A stretch of 64,000 nt of DNA from positions 7,802,501-7,866,500 of the forward strand of contig JAFFSR010000227.1 of assembly GCA_017163975.1 (NCBI GenBank). The letters are read 5' to 3'. This document shows positions 29,401 to 41,810 of this stretch, in pieces. A program made the position numbers and the translations under genes. The notes under the pieces are model-generated. The model saw only the letters and a list, made by a program, of their open reading frames with translations, was not told the origin of the DNA and ran no database searches. The stretch's first letter is position 1; the number at the start of each line of letters is the position of its first letter. The stretch is from Anastatus disparis. Lineage: Eukaryota > Arthropoda > Insecta > Hymenoptera > Eupelmidae.

Positions 29401-31109
29401 GAATTATTTTTTTATTATTTCGATTATTTAAAGTCAATACTTATTGTAATATAACAGAGCAGTTATTAAGCGAAATGAATGTTGTATTCGCAATTACAAA
29501 AATTTCTTGCTAATTTACTATTGTTTAATAACATAGACAAACATTACGTTTCATTCAATAATTATAAACTTAAATAATTTTAAGAATTTTTTTTATTTTA
29601 ACAAATTTAACACAATGTTAAAAAGTAAAAAACTATTAAAAATGAATAAAACAAATTTTTCGTGAGTTTAATAGTTGTTAAAATATATACTAACTCCATA
29701 AGTACTTCATTGCTTCCTTCGGTGTATACGTCATCATGTCTACAGTAATTACCATGTAATGACCGTTGTCGAGCAGCCTTTGATTTTGCATCGCGTTCAT
29801 AAATTCTATGAGTGATATCGGTGTCCCAAGAAATATATAAACTGTAACATAAATGTTTATTTTCCTTTAAATTTTACCCTACAAAATGTTTCGTTCTTTT
29901 GTTTGTTCAATTATTATTCGTTAAAATTAATTACTTTTGCATTACTATTATTCTGTTTCATATTTATCAATCACTGAATAAAATTTTCTAAAAAAAAAAA
30001 ATTAAAATAATCCTACAATAAATTCTATAATTAGAAGCAGTTAAAAATAAAGTAGTAATATATGCGCTCTATGCAAATAGCCATTTGAATTATTGTTACA
30101 ATGAATTTAATTGAGCCGGACAATCTACATCGATGTTATTACAAGCGCAACGATCATATAAATCTTAGTAAAAATTACTTGCGTAAAAGGATTCGAATTA
30201 AAGTGGAGATTAAGACTTATCGTTAGTACAATTAGTAGATAAGAAATATATATTTCTATATATATATATATTATAAAAGAGCACAATTAGCATTGTAAAT
30301 ACAGTTAGCGTAGATAAGATGTGGATGTATATAAATATCAAAGATTTATAGTTTTATTAAGTAAAGAATGTAGAAAAAAGCTGCAGCAATATGAGACAAC
30401 TTTTAAATTTAAGATTTTTAGCAATGATAATTAAAATGCCGTGAATTCTTACAAGTATGCAGATAGCCTAAGTAATTAAGAATGATAAATTAATTACATT
30501 TATCGATTTAATTTAAAGGATGAAATATTATTTCATCATAAAATATCAAGAAAAAAATCAAACGCTCTCGATTTTAGAAATAATATAAAGAATTTTAAAG
30601 AATAAGATAAAATTTTTATTTTAATCAAAAATATTGCACGTTATTTCAATTAAATACTGATTCAGAATGTTTTTGGTGAATGAAGTTTCTATTCTGGAGT
30701 AAAAATTGAATTAATCAAAAATATAGATAAAATTTTAGCATAATGACAGTGAATGATTGAAAAATAGAAAAAAAATCTAAAAATATACTAAATAAAACAA
30801 ACTTCTGGTCATATTCTTGGTATCCTGGATAATGGGAAACCAGCCTCCGCCCTGGCAGCAAGCCATTCTTTGCTCGCAGCAAAAATGACGATCTTCGACG
30901 CTTTTAAAATGATTGATCGTAAGATTATTATCACGTGCTTGTTCCAGCAATGATTGGGCAACTGTCGACCATTGCTTTTCGGCAATAATACTAAATTTAT
31001 TCCAATTGTAATGTTGCATCAACGCTATCACGGACTTTGTTACTTGTGTATCAGGTGGTTCTGTGCGCGCAAATGTTGGCACTGCTGACGCCGTGTAATC
31101 CGAACATTT
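20442..31109 (-). CDS. Gyc76C: Receptor guanylyl cyclase Gyc76C, 17 exons, N-terminus missing
   Basis: Single-pass receptor that makes cGMP; in Drosophila it acts in semaphorin axon guidance, muscle/matrix development and renal tubules. Exons 5' to 3': 30803-31109, 29695-29841, 28605-28810, 28140-28299, 27892-28046, 27225-27512, 25821-26081, 25328-25399, 25071-25239, 24839-24988, 24092-24431, 23554-23677, 23372-23470, 23117-23261, 22396-22652, 21590-21951, 20442-21174. All phases join: 3975 bp, 1324 residues. Order: ligand-binding domain ([15 protein letters not shown], Cys pair CCEQRMACC); membrane helix about residues 363-386; pseudokinase with HGNLKSSN replacing HRD but DFG kept; coiled-coil linker ending LLHRMLPE; cyclase with [33 protein letters not shown] and [17 protein letters not shown] (metal-binding Asp; Glu and Cys for GTP). 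The 364-residue Ser-rich tail has RESRSLDP and KRWRSLD and ends RESIV, a class I PDZ ligand. The first listed exon starts at codon KCSDY; the signal peptide and roughly the first 130-170 residues lie in upstream exons I did not find. Confidence 0.95.
21319..21510 (+). repeat. SINE copy 7, in a Gyc76C intron
   Basis: Full-length plus-oriented copy between the last two Gyc76C exons. Head: GAGGTCTCAGTAACTCATTC, GTAGAGCGATGG, B box GAGTTCGAATCC. Tail: GACGTTAAATAAAATAAA. The open frame through it is chance. Confidence 0.9.
22796..22910. repeat. Hairpin element with nested GCGAAGC mini-hairpin
   Basis: Inverted repeat in the Gyc76C intron between the exons at 22652 and 23117. The left arm begins GCACC at 22796 and reads GGTAAAATA then CCATAGCACGAG (to about 22836). 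The right arm is CTCGTGCTATGG then TATTTTACC, ending GGTGC at 22910. In the loop, 22845-22867 forms a second hairpin: CACCC, GA, GGC, GAA, GCC, GA, GGGTG. The core GCGAAGC is at 22853-22859. It is far more GC-rich than the intron around it, which suggests insertion of a mobile or transferred unit. Confidence 0.75.
22916..23009. repeat. Second hairpin element, adjacent
   Basis: Inverted repeat only a few bases from the previous one. The left arm TTTTTTGCCATACCC-GGGC-CAAAAGTACCACTTCT is paired with AGAAGTGGTACTTTTGGGC then AGGGTATGGCAAAAAA. The loop is about 19 bp and GC-rich. The two hairpins together occupy 22796-23009 and may be one composite element. Confidence 0.75.
26177..26353. repeat. 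MITE-like inverted repeat in a Gyc76C intron
   Basis: A 177-bp element. AATCTCTGGTGAAAAATTGA at the left end is matched by TCAATTTCTCACCAGAGATT at the right. The inner blocks ACCATGTTTT and GGCAGAA also pair, and pairing goes on with mismatches to the AAGTTAAAAT block. There are no coding features. Flanking bases give no clear target duplication. Confidence 0.75.
26525..26553. repeat. Perfect 11-bp hairpin followed by T run
   Basis: AACCGCAAGGA at 26525-26535 and TCCTTGCGGTT at 26543-26553, with a 7-base loop, followed by TTTT. It looks like a bacterial intrinsic terminator but sits deep in a Gyc76C intron, so no terminator role is claimed. Confidence 0.6.
26873..27060 (+). repeat. SINE copy 8, in a Gyc76C intron
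   Basis: Full-length, one of the best preserved copies. Head: GAGGTATCAGTGGCTCACTC, GTAGAGCGTTGG; B box GAGTTCGATTCC; body TGTACGTTACATGTGCTTTG; tail AGCGACGTTAAATAAA and then about 15 A. The long pure A-run suggests a fairly recent insertion. Confidence 0.92.
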
Positions 31110-31255
31110 CTGAAAAAATCAAGGAATTCATACTTTTAATAGATGCATTGACTTTTAACCATAAGAAAATATTATAGATAAGTTATATTGATTTTATACT
31201 AATTTTATTTTTTACGATTTATTAAAAGAATTAGTAAATTAATCCATTAATATTA

Positions 31256-31508
31256 TTTCTTGGCGCAAAATAAGCACGAGAAATCCAATTTAACTCAATG
31301 CGTTGAGAAAAATAGAATTCTATTTTTACTCGTTTTAACTATTTTTAAAATTAGTATACTATTTTTCTCGACTGAATCTTGCCGAGTGAAATTGGATTAT
31401 TCATGCTTATTCTGCGTGAAGAAAAGATACTCTATTTCTTAGACTATTTTCTTCACGCAAAATAAACATGGGAAATCGAATTTTGCTTAGCGTCGTGAGG
31501 GAAAAATG
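31256..31508. repeat. Three-arm repeat (+, -, +)
   Basis: A unit of about 61 bp (GCGCAAAATAAGCACGAG, then AAATCCAATTTAACTC) occurs at 31256-31316. It appears again inverted at about 31358-31423 (GAGTGAAATTGGATTATTC, GCTTATTCTGCGTGAAG). A third copy lies in direct orientation at 31448-31508 (CACGCAAAATAAACATGGG). The first two can pair as a hairpin. No coding features. Confidence 0.7.
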
Positions 31509-31713
31509 ATTTTAAGAGGTGACTTTAGGAGGTATCAATATAAGAAACATTTCAATTAAAAAAATAACGAAATGTGGATGGTTTTTATTTATAAATTATG
31601 ATGGTCATTTTAATTGTTTCAACAATATTTGAAACTAATGTTATACATCTGAGCACACATTCTTAGAATAATTTACTTTTAAGAAATGACGTGAATAAAT
31701 AAAATAAATAAAT

Positions 31714-31903
31714 GAGGTCTCCAGTGGCTCACTCGGTAGAACGATGGATTCTCAACCCGAGGACCCGAGTTCGAATCCTGCTCTCGGCTGAACGATACAA
31801 GTACCACTGTACGTTACATGTGCTTTGTTCAAAAACACACTGCAAATCTCCATCGCTAATTAACATTGCAATGATAGCCTAAGTACAGCGACGTTAAATA
31901 AAA
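31714..31903 (+). repeat. SINE copy 9
   Basis: Full-length plus-oriented copy upstream of the first readable Gyc76C exon. Head: GAGGTCTCCAGTGGCTCACT, GGTAGAACG; B box GAGTTCGAATCC; tail AGCGACGTTAAATAAAATT. Confidence 0.9.
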
Positions 31904-32879
31904 TTAAAAAAAAAATAATGACGAAAGAAGGAATATTATTGATAGTTAATAAATTTTTATGATTTTTCAAAAGTTATTAGTTTAAAAATTAGTTTTCTTT
32001 ATGTCAGTGATAATTATTTTAAAAATAAGCTTAATTACCATTGTAATTTATAGAAAAAGCAGTTGAATAATTTACAAAATTACTCTATTTTAAATTATTC
32101 AGAAAAAAGTTTTTTATCTTAAAGCTTTCATGAAAGTTTTAAAAAAAGAGTAATTTTTTTTTTCAAAAATAATTGAGATAACCTTATTATTTTAATAATG
32201 CTTCCGACTTTAAAAGTAATATAAAAAAGTGAACGGAACTGGACAACTCTCACACGCATAAAATAAGATTGTTTCTGTAAAACAACAAAAAAATATAAAA
32301 TAAAATAAAATTAATTGCGAAATATAATGCAACATTCATGGAAACTTGATCCTTGTGTACATTAAGAACGAAAATTTTAAAATAAGAAAATTAAAAATAC
32401 ATCCTACATTTTGTATTTTCTCATTTTTCTAACACTGTACATAATAGATGAAGTTACATTTGAAAAAAAAAATTTTATAAATAAAAGGATATTGCATTAT
32501 TGCAGGAAACTATATTCAAAGGAATATTCCATGATGAATTATCATTTAAATACGCTTCTGCTACACATATAGCGTATAAAAATAATTGCGTTGATTAAAA
32601 TAATTTTATTATTAAAGAATAAATTATTCAATAGTTCATGAAATATGAAAATATTAAAATTTTTTAGAATTAATCAAGTAAAAAACTAAAAAAATTTTTT
32701 TTTTAAATTTATATACTTTATTTTATAATCTCTACTTCATAATAAAAATTAAAAAATCATAAAAAAAATCTAATAGACACAAACAAAGCAATATTCATAC
32801 TAAAATATCCGAAAATTTTGCATCAAAGAAACATATAAGAAGAATATATGCGAAATACTCTAGCACATAAGATATCTGT

Positions 32880-33029
32880 TCGCTTCTCTTCTTTTAACAC
32901 ATTTATAGCCCTCCTCCTTCTTATTATACACACCATCACATGGGAACAGTTGTCGCGCACACAAGCCAAGCTTTTGTACACATAAGCGCGTCTGATATAC
33001 ATTAAACATGTTGCGTATTGTATGCGCGC

Positions 33030-33070
<41 letters not shown>

Positions 33071-33306
33071 AAGAGGACTACTCTCCTCTCCTATGGGCTC
33101 GTGTGTTTAAATATAGCCTCTACCATTATGTATTATATATAGGTAGGTCTGCAAGCAAAAAAAAAAAAGAAAGAGAGAGAGAAGCAAGGAGAGCGTTAGT
33201 TTTACAAGGCGTGAGAGAAGAAGAAGAAGATGATGATGATGAAGCTGATCAATGGGAAAGAGAAAGAGGGACGAGGATAGAAAGGGTTTTTGGGATACGG
33301 TTGTAA
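32880..33306. other. Purine-rich region with GA and GAT repeats
   Basis: Contains a GA run at 33030-33066, GAAGAAGAAGATGATGATG near 33220 and other GA-rich tracts. It is less AT-rich than its neighbours. Open frames on both strands (up to 94 codons) are simple-sequence artefacts. It may be an untranslated exon or a GAGA-rich control region; nothing decides between these. Confidence 0.4.
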
Positions 33307-35085
33307 AGTTAAACATTTTTTTTTTATTCTCGACAAGGTTCTCGTAGTTGTTGTTTCTTTTTTTTTATTACCAAAGAAGAAAGAGAGAGAAAAGGACGAT
33401 GGCAAATTTGGGATTCTATTTTTAGATCGTTAGCCATGTTGAGAATAGGAACGCTTTTAGAAAGGTGGTTCTTATTATGGAAGAAGGGTTTATATATTAT
33501 ACCGTGCATATATACGCATATACCAGTCTGGTATTATGAGAGGATGTATTTTTGGATTTTGTTTGCGCAATATTATTATTTGCCTTTTGTGTATTATGCG
33601 TGTTTATATTATCAGATTTAAATGATACGAATAATATTATTTTTTTTAGTTATTTATTAGTATTATTGATGTTTTTAAATATAAAAATATTAAGTTAATT
33701 AGTTTATATATTTATGATACATTATTTATATAACCATTGTATTCTGGTTATATCTAAATTAAACAAATGTATGAAAGATATGTTATTTACATTATTCAGA
33801 TAATATTGTTTTTTAAATAAATAATTAAGCAACTTCGATTTTTTAAGAAAAAAAATTTTTCTTTTTCATTATAACCAAAGAGAAAAAGTAATAAAAACAA
33901 GCAAGCGTTAACTATTGTAAACAATTTATTAAGCAACGTCGGCTAGCAATATTTAACCAAGCGTCGTAATAGTTATATCAAGTATACGATCAACACGTTG
34001 CAAATAACAAAAGTAAAAAAGAGAAAAAGAAGACACGCCGAGAAGGCAAAAATTTTTGCTCAACTCTACATATACATATACATAGATATATATTTACAAA
34101 ACTGTGGAATATATGCAAGACGACGGAATGCCTTGCGACAAGAGAGCTCATTAACATATAAATTAAACACGACAAAAGCGTATACAGTGCTGTATAAACG
34201 ATCGAAAAATTGACTCTTTATTATGTACAGAAGCCGACGGCGAGAGAAAATTTTTTCTTTTATCTTATTTTTTTTCGTTGAAACATTGTCATTTTACTCT
34301 TTTCTCATTGTTGTTTACTTTTTATTTATTTTATTTTTCTCTAAAGTGAAAATTTCTCGGTTTGTTGTATGTGAATGTTTTATTATATGCGGTAATCGTT
34401 GCTGAAGTTGATGCTATTTTTAGAAAGGACAAGGAGAGAGAAGAAGAAAAAAAAAGCTAAAAAAGAAGAATGTCGAGATAAAGAAACAAGGCAATTTAAA
34501 GTATAGGGCGCCGATTGCTTTTGTGGTTGATGCTTTCTTTCATTTGAAGTCTTCCGTGCAAACTATATTCTTTTTTTTTTCTTTCTTCCTCTTTTTTTGT
34601 AAGCATTGAGACGTGGTAATGATGATGCGATGGACTTTTTAGTTTTTTATTGAAGGTTAAGATTTTTTTTTATGAGCGATTTTTGTGCGTTAAATTTATA
34701 AATTGAGATTATTGTTTAAGATTAATTACTCATTAAATTATAATAAAGGTTTGATTTTTTGGTATTGATAATAGTAAACTAATGAATGACAAATGATTAT
34801 TTTTTATGATGATATTTGAAATGTATTTTTCCAACTTTAAGATTAAAGCGAAAATTGGAATTGGAGCAAAATTTCTATTGTCACCAAACTATAGAAATCT
34901 TTGTTTTAATTTATTCGGTATGCATATTTTGTAATGCAGAAATTTTCTAAACTGTAACAAGTGTCCAGTTTTAATTGCAATTCTTTTATTATGTTAAAAA
35001 AATAAATTCACCAATAATCAAAAATTGCATGCAAATAAATCACCTAAGATCAACGACTACCATATTTTCTACTTTTTTTAATTAT

Positions 35086-35280
35086 TTTATTTAACGTCGT
35101 TGTATTTATGCTATTACTACGATGCTAATCAACAACGGAGATCATCAGTGTGTTTGTGAACAAAGCACATGTAAAGTACAGTGGTGCTTGCTTGTATAAA
35201 TTAGCGGAGAGCGGGATTCAAACTCGAAACCTCGAGATTATGAATCCATCGTTCTACCGAATGAGCCACTGACGACCTCA
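35086..35280 (-). repeat. SINE copy 10
   Basis: Full-length minus-oriented copy, head at 35280 (TGAGGTCGTCAGTGGCTCAT) and tail at 35086 (CGACGTTAAATAAA). The body carries small changes such as TTTGAATCCCGC at the B box. Confidence 0.88.
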
Positions 35281-38039
35281 ATAATAGGATTTACAATATA
35301 TTAAAAACTTTATGTAAAAGCTTACGTATAATTTAAGCTAAAAAATTATATTTAGATTTAGATGTAAATCGTAACTCGCTTACTTAAAATGTAAACATGT
35401 CACGATTTAATAGTTTTTTTTTTAATACTCTTCTTAACATCTCTCTCTCTTTTTTCGTCGACAATATACCATATCTTTATTCTCGTGAACGGAGAAGTCG
35501 GATTAAAAATTTTTGTCGCGTAGTCGAAGGTGCCTTGTAATAACGGTTTCTTGACTCTTAGAGGCGCAAGCCGTAGAGAGTATATGTATATATATAACCG
35601 CAGAGATAGAAATGTTTGTTTTGGTGATTATAAAGAAATTTATTTCAGTATTTAAACGTTACGTGCATTTTATGTTAAATATTAGCCTTTTTTTTCTCTC
35701 TTATTCATTCTTAAAAAAGAAGATTTAAAAATAAATGTTCATTAGCAAATGTGTTTATATTAAAATTTTTAATGTCCCATTGGATGTATAACTTTTTTTT
35801 ATTATTCTTCAAGACGAATAAATTTTTCATTAAACGACAACACGGCGCCGAAATTTCAATTTATGATCCTTTTTTTTTTAATGCGATAGATTCTATTGAT
35901 AAAAATTTAGCAATAAATAATTCCTGAATAATTATTATGCAAAAATTGTCATATTAAAAAAATAAGAATTTAAAATAATAAAAATTTCTCATACCGTTGA
36001 ACAACAATAAAAAATAAATAAAATTATTAAAATTCTTAAATAAAATTTTTAGTCGTAAATAATCATTCAATTAATGCGTCTGTTAAAAAATGAAACAAGC
36101 TCACGTCGTTCCTCTTTTCCAAATAACAAACGTTACGTATTAAAGCACATTACAAATGGTCAAAACGTCGACATGTCACATTACCTTTTTAACAATCTGA
36201 CACATTACATAAGCTTTTTTCAACGTTTATCATTTTATACGAGCTCTAAAGAGGCTAAAATTAATCTTTTAATATGACGAAATTAGATAACGCGTATGAC
36301 AATTGCTTGCTCGAAAAATTAACTTTTATAAATAAGCTTCGCTCCCCTTATTACAATTTGTATTTTTCTCGTTTCAATTCAAGCACCAAATTAATCGACG
36401 ATTAAGCCGAGGGATTCTCCGTAAAAATTTTCCTTTATTCGCGCGAAATAGTCTGGGGATTTCCGGCATAAAATTTCATCCTCTTTTTTTTTCTTCTTCT
36501 TTCTTCAACAATTCTTCCCCCCCCTTTTTTTTCTAGCTCGTGTAATTGCTTCCTTTTTTTTTTCTTGACTGTCCGTATAAACGCTCTGTGTCTTTTAAGC
36601 CTTTGCAGACCGAAGAAAGCTTACCGCCTTCTTTTGTTACTTGGAAAATCGTGCGATTTATCTTGTATTTTCAAGACCATTAACTTTCTTTTTTCTTGGT
36701 TCTTTTTTTTGCAAAAATAAAAGGGAAACTCTTAGGTAATTGTTAAATGAGCTTTAATTGAATTGATTCGTTCATGGTTAAAATAAATTATGTTATTTTA
36801 TTGTTTGAAATAATTGTTAAGATTAAATTCAATGAATGTTTGCGCGATTGTTTGTTCAACGTATATGTAGTGTAAAAATTGTTAAATTAGTCATTTTAAA
36901 TGATAATAATAGAAACGGAATAAAAATAAACGAGTCTATTGTTTGATATTCAAACAAAGAATAATAAAATATTTTTAAATTACAGCTCGATAAATTTATA
37001 TAAATAATTTATATTAACACAGCTTAAAATGTAAAAAAATAACTTTTTTAAAACTTTTTTAATTATAAAATTGATAATATGTTACTAATTATCATAAAGA
37101 GTTACTAAAAAATAATAACTTGCAAAGAATCGTGAGTTTTTTTCTTTGTCAAAAAAAAAGCTAAAACTTTTGATTAAAAAGAACAAGCTTGAACTAGAGG
37201 ACTTGACACCTGTTGCTGAGTGCGCATGAGCGCCTTTCTGCCCGCCTCGAAGTTTATATATGTATATAGGCAGTGCCAAAGCATGTTCATAAGTTAACAC
37301 GTGTATAGTTTAGAGAAACTTTTTTTTCAAGCCTTTGAAAAAATTCATTTTTTTTAATTAAACTTTTATTAGTGGTTTTTACATGCTTTTTTTTTTAATT
37401 GTGAAAGCTTTTGTTTTATATTGTCCATATAATATATGTTGAAAAAAAAAACTGAAAAATGTGTACTAATGGTCTATAGATCAAGTTTTTTCATACTTAT
37501 GGTCAACGTTGGATAGAAATGTTTGATTTATTAGTTTAATAGCCATTCAAAGCTATTATTTCTCTGCGTATTCGTTTGACTGTCAATATGTTTTTCTTAT
37601 AATACACATATTAGATAAATCGTTAAGGATTAATATTTTTTTTTATTTTATACGTTTATATTAAGCTTAATTTGAGTCGAAATTTGGCACAGTAATGGAA
37701 AATTAATAAATGCGTGACTAATTAAACATTAAATAGTTGATAGCAATTATAAATAATTTATGTTTCTCTTTTAATTATTGAATATTTATATGTACACAGT
37801 ATTATTAATGTAGCTTCAAATAGCTAAGTTTAAACTCATTAATACGAAATTATTTTCCACTTGAATTTTTACATGGTTTTCTTTGGTTATAATTCAAAAT
37901 GCCCAAGACACGCGTAAATCATTAAAATTAAGCAATATTAATTTTATTGAAATTTATAGTTTTTGATACTAAAGTAGCTTCTATGTTTTTGTTTAACTGA
38001 TTTAGTTACTCATTTTGTTTTGTGTTTAAATAAAGATTG

Positions 38040-38560
38040 AAAAAAAATTTCTGTACTGTACATATGTGCACAGGGAACGCGGCACATCAATTTTGTCCGA
38101 CACACACATCTTTTTCCACTTAGATTTTATATACACACCGCATCTTTCGGCACACAGCCGCGTGTAACTATACCTACCTCTATACGTGTGTGTATATATA
38201 TACACTCGCATATATAAAATGGTCGGCAACCGCATAGAAAATAACTAAAACGAAATAAACGAAAAAAAAATTGGAAAAAAAAAGAGGCAAAATAAAAATA
38301 TAAGAAGAAAAGAGAAGTCCACACTGCACACGCGAGATAGAATCAAGAACGAGAAAGACAGTGGAAAAGAAAGAAGGAACCGGTCGAACAATGGCCCGGG
38401 GTAAAAGAAGAAGAATAAGAAGATGAAACGAAAAGAACGACGACGACGACGACGACGAAAGAACAAGAAGACGAAAGAAAAATGAAAAGAAAGAATAACA
38501 AGAAAGTAGAGTTCCTTGTTTTTTGTCCGACAATGCAACACGCCCGCGTTGCACAACCCC
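38040..38560. other. Low-complexity stretch with (CGA)n
   Basis: A CGA trinucleotide run lies at 38438-38458 inside A/G-rich DNA. Two overlapping minus-strand frames of 103 and 124 codons are rich in Phe, Ser and Leu from the repeat and have no domain I recognise. GC is higher than in the flanks, so an untranslated exon or promoter is possible, but I cannot support a gene. Confidence 0.4.
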
Positions 38561-38699
38561 CTCCCTCTTGACCCTTTCTTTTTCTCTTCTCCTTTTTTTT
38601 TTTGTTTTATATTTTTTTTTTTATACTCATCTGCAAGCTAAGAGAGAAAGATAGATATAGAGAGCCGCCCTCCGGTATATATCCGATCAAGCCAAGTTT

Positions 38700-38740
38700 T
38701 ATATATATATATATATATGTGTATGTATATGTATATATAA
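38700..38740. repeat. TA/TG microsatellite
   Basis: TA run grading into TATG repeats. Confidence 0.85.
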
Positions 38741-40688
38741 ACTCTCAAGGTGGTCTCTTGGTGTCTAAATATAGACGACTATAGCCGAGAATAAACGTTT
38801 TAAGCTGTACGAGAAAGAGAAGATTGTGTGCACTCTCGCGAGAGCGCGCGAATGCGAGAGAAATAAAGAGCCAAAGTTTTTAAAGAGAATTGACCAAAGG
38901 ATATATAACTTTCCGTATGTGTGTGTGCGTGTATTGTTTTCTTTTGTATGCACATACGTACATACATGCAATGTCCGTATGTGTTGGAACGAATTAAGTG
39001 TTTCGAAAGATTTTTGAGTCAAGATAAAAGAAAGAGAGTGGCGAGGAGGGGGTGGGAGAGAGAGAGAAAATAAAGAGAAGGTATATAAAGCTACATTACT
39101 TTTAATAGATGATGGCATGAGATATTGTTAAAGGCTCTTTGGATAGTATTGTTTAACTGGTTGTATAAATGATTACTTCAAGTGGGATGTGTACTTCTTT
39201 CTCTCTCTCTCTCTATTTTCTTTATTTTAAAGTACCCCGTTGGGGTTTATATATATAAACACACACTCATATACACACACTAAACAAGCCTTTTATCGAT
39301 CGACAAATTGATGAATTGATTTGTTTAAGAATATTGTAAGACTGATTTATTAGTACTCTATGGATGTAATCTGTTGGGATCTCAAATATTTTTTTTTCTA
39401 TGTAATTGGTTTGTTTTGCTTTTTATATTAGATTATAGAGATCGAGAGTCTATAATCAATTTATAGAATTAAAGTACTTAACGCTAGCCGATGTGTTATA
39501 CCAATAAGATGCCAGTTTTGATTTAATCTTGATAATCTTATTATTATAGATATTATCGATATTACATTAACAGTCAAAAGTTAAGATATATGTGATTATA
39601 AACTAAACTGGTTAATTTACGATGTATCTTCAGTTTACTGTGAAACATTCTTTTTCACTTTTGGTTTTATTGAAAATGAAGTTTATGAATACGACTTTAC
39701 CGTTTTATATTTATATTTAAAAGTTTCTTGTATTGGTCATTATAAAATTCTTTCTTCAATAAATTCCTTTTAATATTTATTAGATATATTAACCGTATCG
39801 TTTTAAAAACAATTGATTAACTATTTGTAACTAAAAATTAATGAAATTAACAGCTAAATAAAAAACATTGTTTTCAAATTCAAAAAATTTCAATTTCAAT
39901 ATTATCCAAAAACTAAAGCTACTATAAAATTTTTGCAACTATGCACGGAAGGTAAAAAAAGAATCTTAAAATTATTTTAACAAAGTCCGCAGCAAAGAAG
40001 AAAAAAAGTTCTTTCAATTGTCTTTTCATTGTTTATGCGTCGATTGTATCCTCTTTAAATTTCTACATATACACTTTGTCTTATACTCTTTCGTGTATCG
40101 TATAAGTACCTTAAGCGCTTTAAAAGTTCTTCAAAATCGATTTTAAAAATCGTAAATTCGAGTATTTGCATTGTCGAGGTGTAAACTTTTATGGATTAGC
40201 GCGCAGAAGTCAAGCCGTCGACGAATGATGTCATTATATGTGTATGTATTGTATACTTTTTTTTTTAAAAACGATATTTTTTTCTGCTTTTTTTTCCTTT
40301 CTTTGTTGGCTCGCTTTTTTTCTTCATTTTTTTTTTGTCGACTTGTGTTTGTTGAAGTTCCGCAATCATTAGAGAGTATAATTGCACGGCTAATGACTAA
40401 TAATTTAAGTTCTTTGTTAATGAGTGTTACACATTAAAGTTTTATTAATAGAATTTTAATCGATGCAAGTTAAATAAGTTCATATTTATTATGTTAATAT
40501 AATTTAAAAGGCTGAGAATGATGGAAATAAATAGTAAAATTTTGAAATGAAATGGTTTTTAGGGTAGTAAGGATTAAAGAACAACAAAGTTCGTATCACT
40601 TATTTTTGATGTTTTAATATATGCGTGTTATATTTTAAATCAAAATAATTTTAGATGTTTATTTTACATTCCATTTTGCAAAATAATT

Positions 40689-41430
40689 AGGGTAGATGTG
40701 GGTATTGCTGAGGAGGTGCTAATTACTGTTTTTTCATATAAAATTCGTAAAAATAATTTTTTTCAAGTCCATAAATAATATTTGAATGCATAATCAAATA
40801 TTATAAGTATCATTTAATATTTTAAAAAATATATCTCACAAAAAAAGTCTAAAAATATTTAATATTGGTTATTTGAAATTGAACTGTTCTAAAATCTTGA
40901 TAAATTTCGTAAAATCGCGATCACGTATGCATCCTAAATTTGACAATATTTTCTGTTTTTATTCTTTTTTATGTAAAATGAGATCATTATTAAATAAAAT
41001 ATATCTTTGCTTGTTATATATTTTTTGGAAATTTCACCTAGCACGTATTTAATATTTTAATTTTACACCTTAGTATTATGCGTCATTAAAATCACCAAAT
41101 ATGAATTACTGTGGCATCCTTTTATTACTATAACACGTGGTAAACCTAACCTCAACTTTTCGAACGGAATATATAAAAGTGTCAATAGTAACTGGCACAC
41201 AGCATTAGAAACACGGCCGCAGCAATAGCCACAAATACATTTTATTTTAAATTCGTTTTTTCTTAATTTTAACTCTATAATTAAATGCTAAATTAATTTT
41301 TTTCTAGTTAATCAATGTTTAAATATTTTATTAAAAATAAAAGTGATAAGTTTTCTTCATCTATAAGCTTTAATTTATGAGTTTAAAATTCATCATACGT
41401 AGATTCCGCTGTAATACCCACATCTACCCT
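40689..41430. mobile_element. Non-autonomous DNA transposon-like element
   Basis: A 742-bp unit with 18-bp perfect terminal inverted repeats, AGGGTAGATGTGGGTATT at 40689-40706 and its complement at 41413-41430. ATT flanks both ends and may be a 3-bp target duplication. The interior has no transposase frame. It carries CACGTG (about 41134), an AACCTAACCTC block and TATATAAAAG at about 41170, so a promoter may be embedded. Confidence 0.7.
41169..41179 (+). promoter_or_regulatory. TATA-box-like sequence inside the transposon-like element
   Basis: ATATATAAAAG with a locally GC-richer stretch after it (ACTGGCACACAGCATTAG about 25-40 bp downstream). It could start transcription on the plus strand, but no coding frame follows within the element. 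Confidence 0.3.
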
Positions 41431-41614
41431 ATTAATAAAAAATTAATTTAGTGATTTTTGGTTTAAAATTTTTTCAAGTCATCCTTTTAAAAGTTTTCTA
41501 CGATGAATCAATAGCTATTCATATAAAAAAATATATGATTTTTGGCTTTGAATTAAAAGTTTTCGTTCATAAAGCTGTTGTCGATCACTGCATATCTTTT
41601 TCGTATTTTTTAAA

Positions 41615-41810
41615 TTTTATTTAACGTTGCTGTATTTAAGCTATCATTGCGATGCATTAGCAACGGAGTTCATCAGAGTGTTTGTGAACAAAGCACATGT
41701 ATTTTGTATACAGTGGTGCTTGTATCAATTCGCTGTTGAGAGCGGGATTCGAACTCGGAACCTCGAGATTACGAATCTATCGCTCTGCCGACTGAGCCAC
41801 TGAGATCTCT
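41615..41810 (-). repeat. SINE copy 11, rightmost
   Basis: Minus-oriented copy, head at 41810 (GAGATCTCAGTGGCTCAGTC) and tail at 41615 (CAACGTTAAATAAA). B box GAGTTCGAATCC intact. No further copies are seen to 64000. Confidence 0.9.

Noticed and set aside
38180..38556. 103- and 124-codon minus frames
   Set aside because: Phe/Ser/Leu-rich translation of purine-rich repeats; no start context, domain or splice partner.
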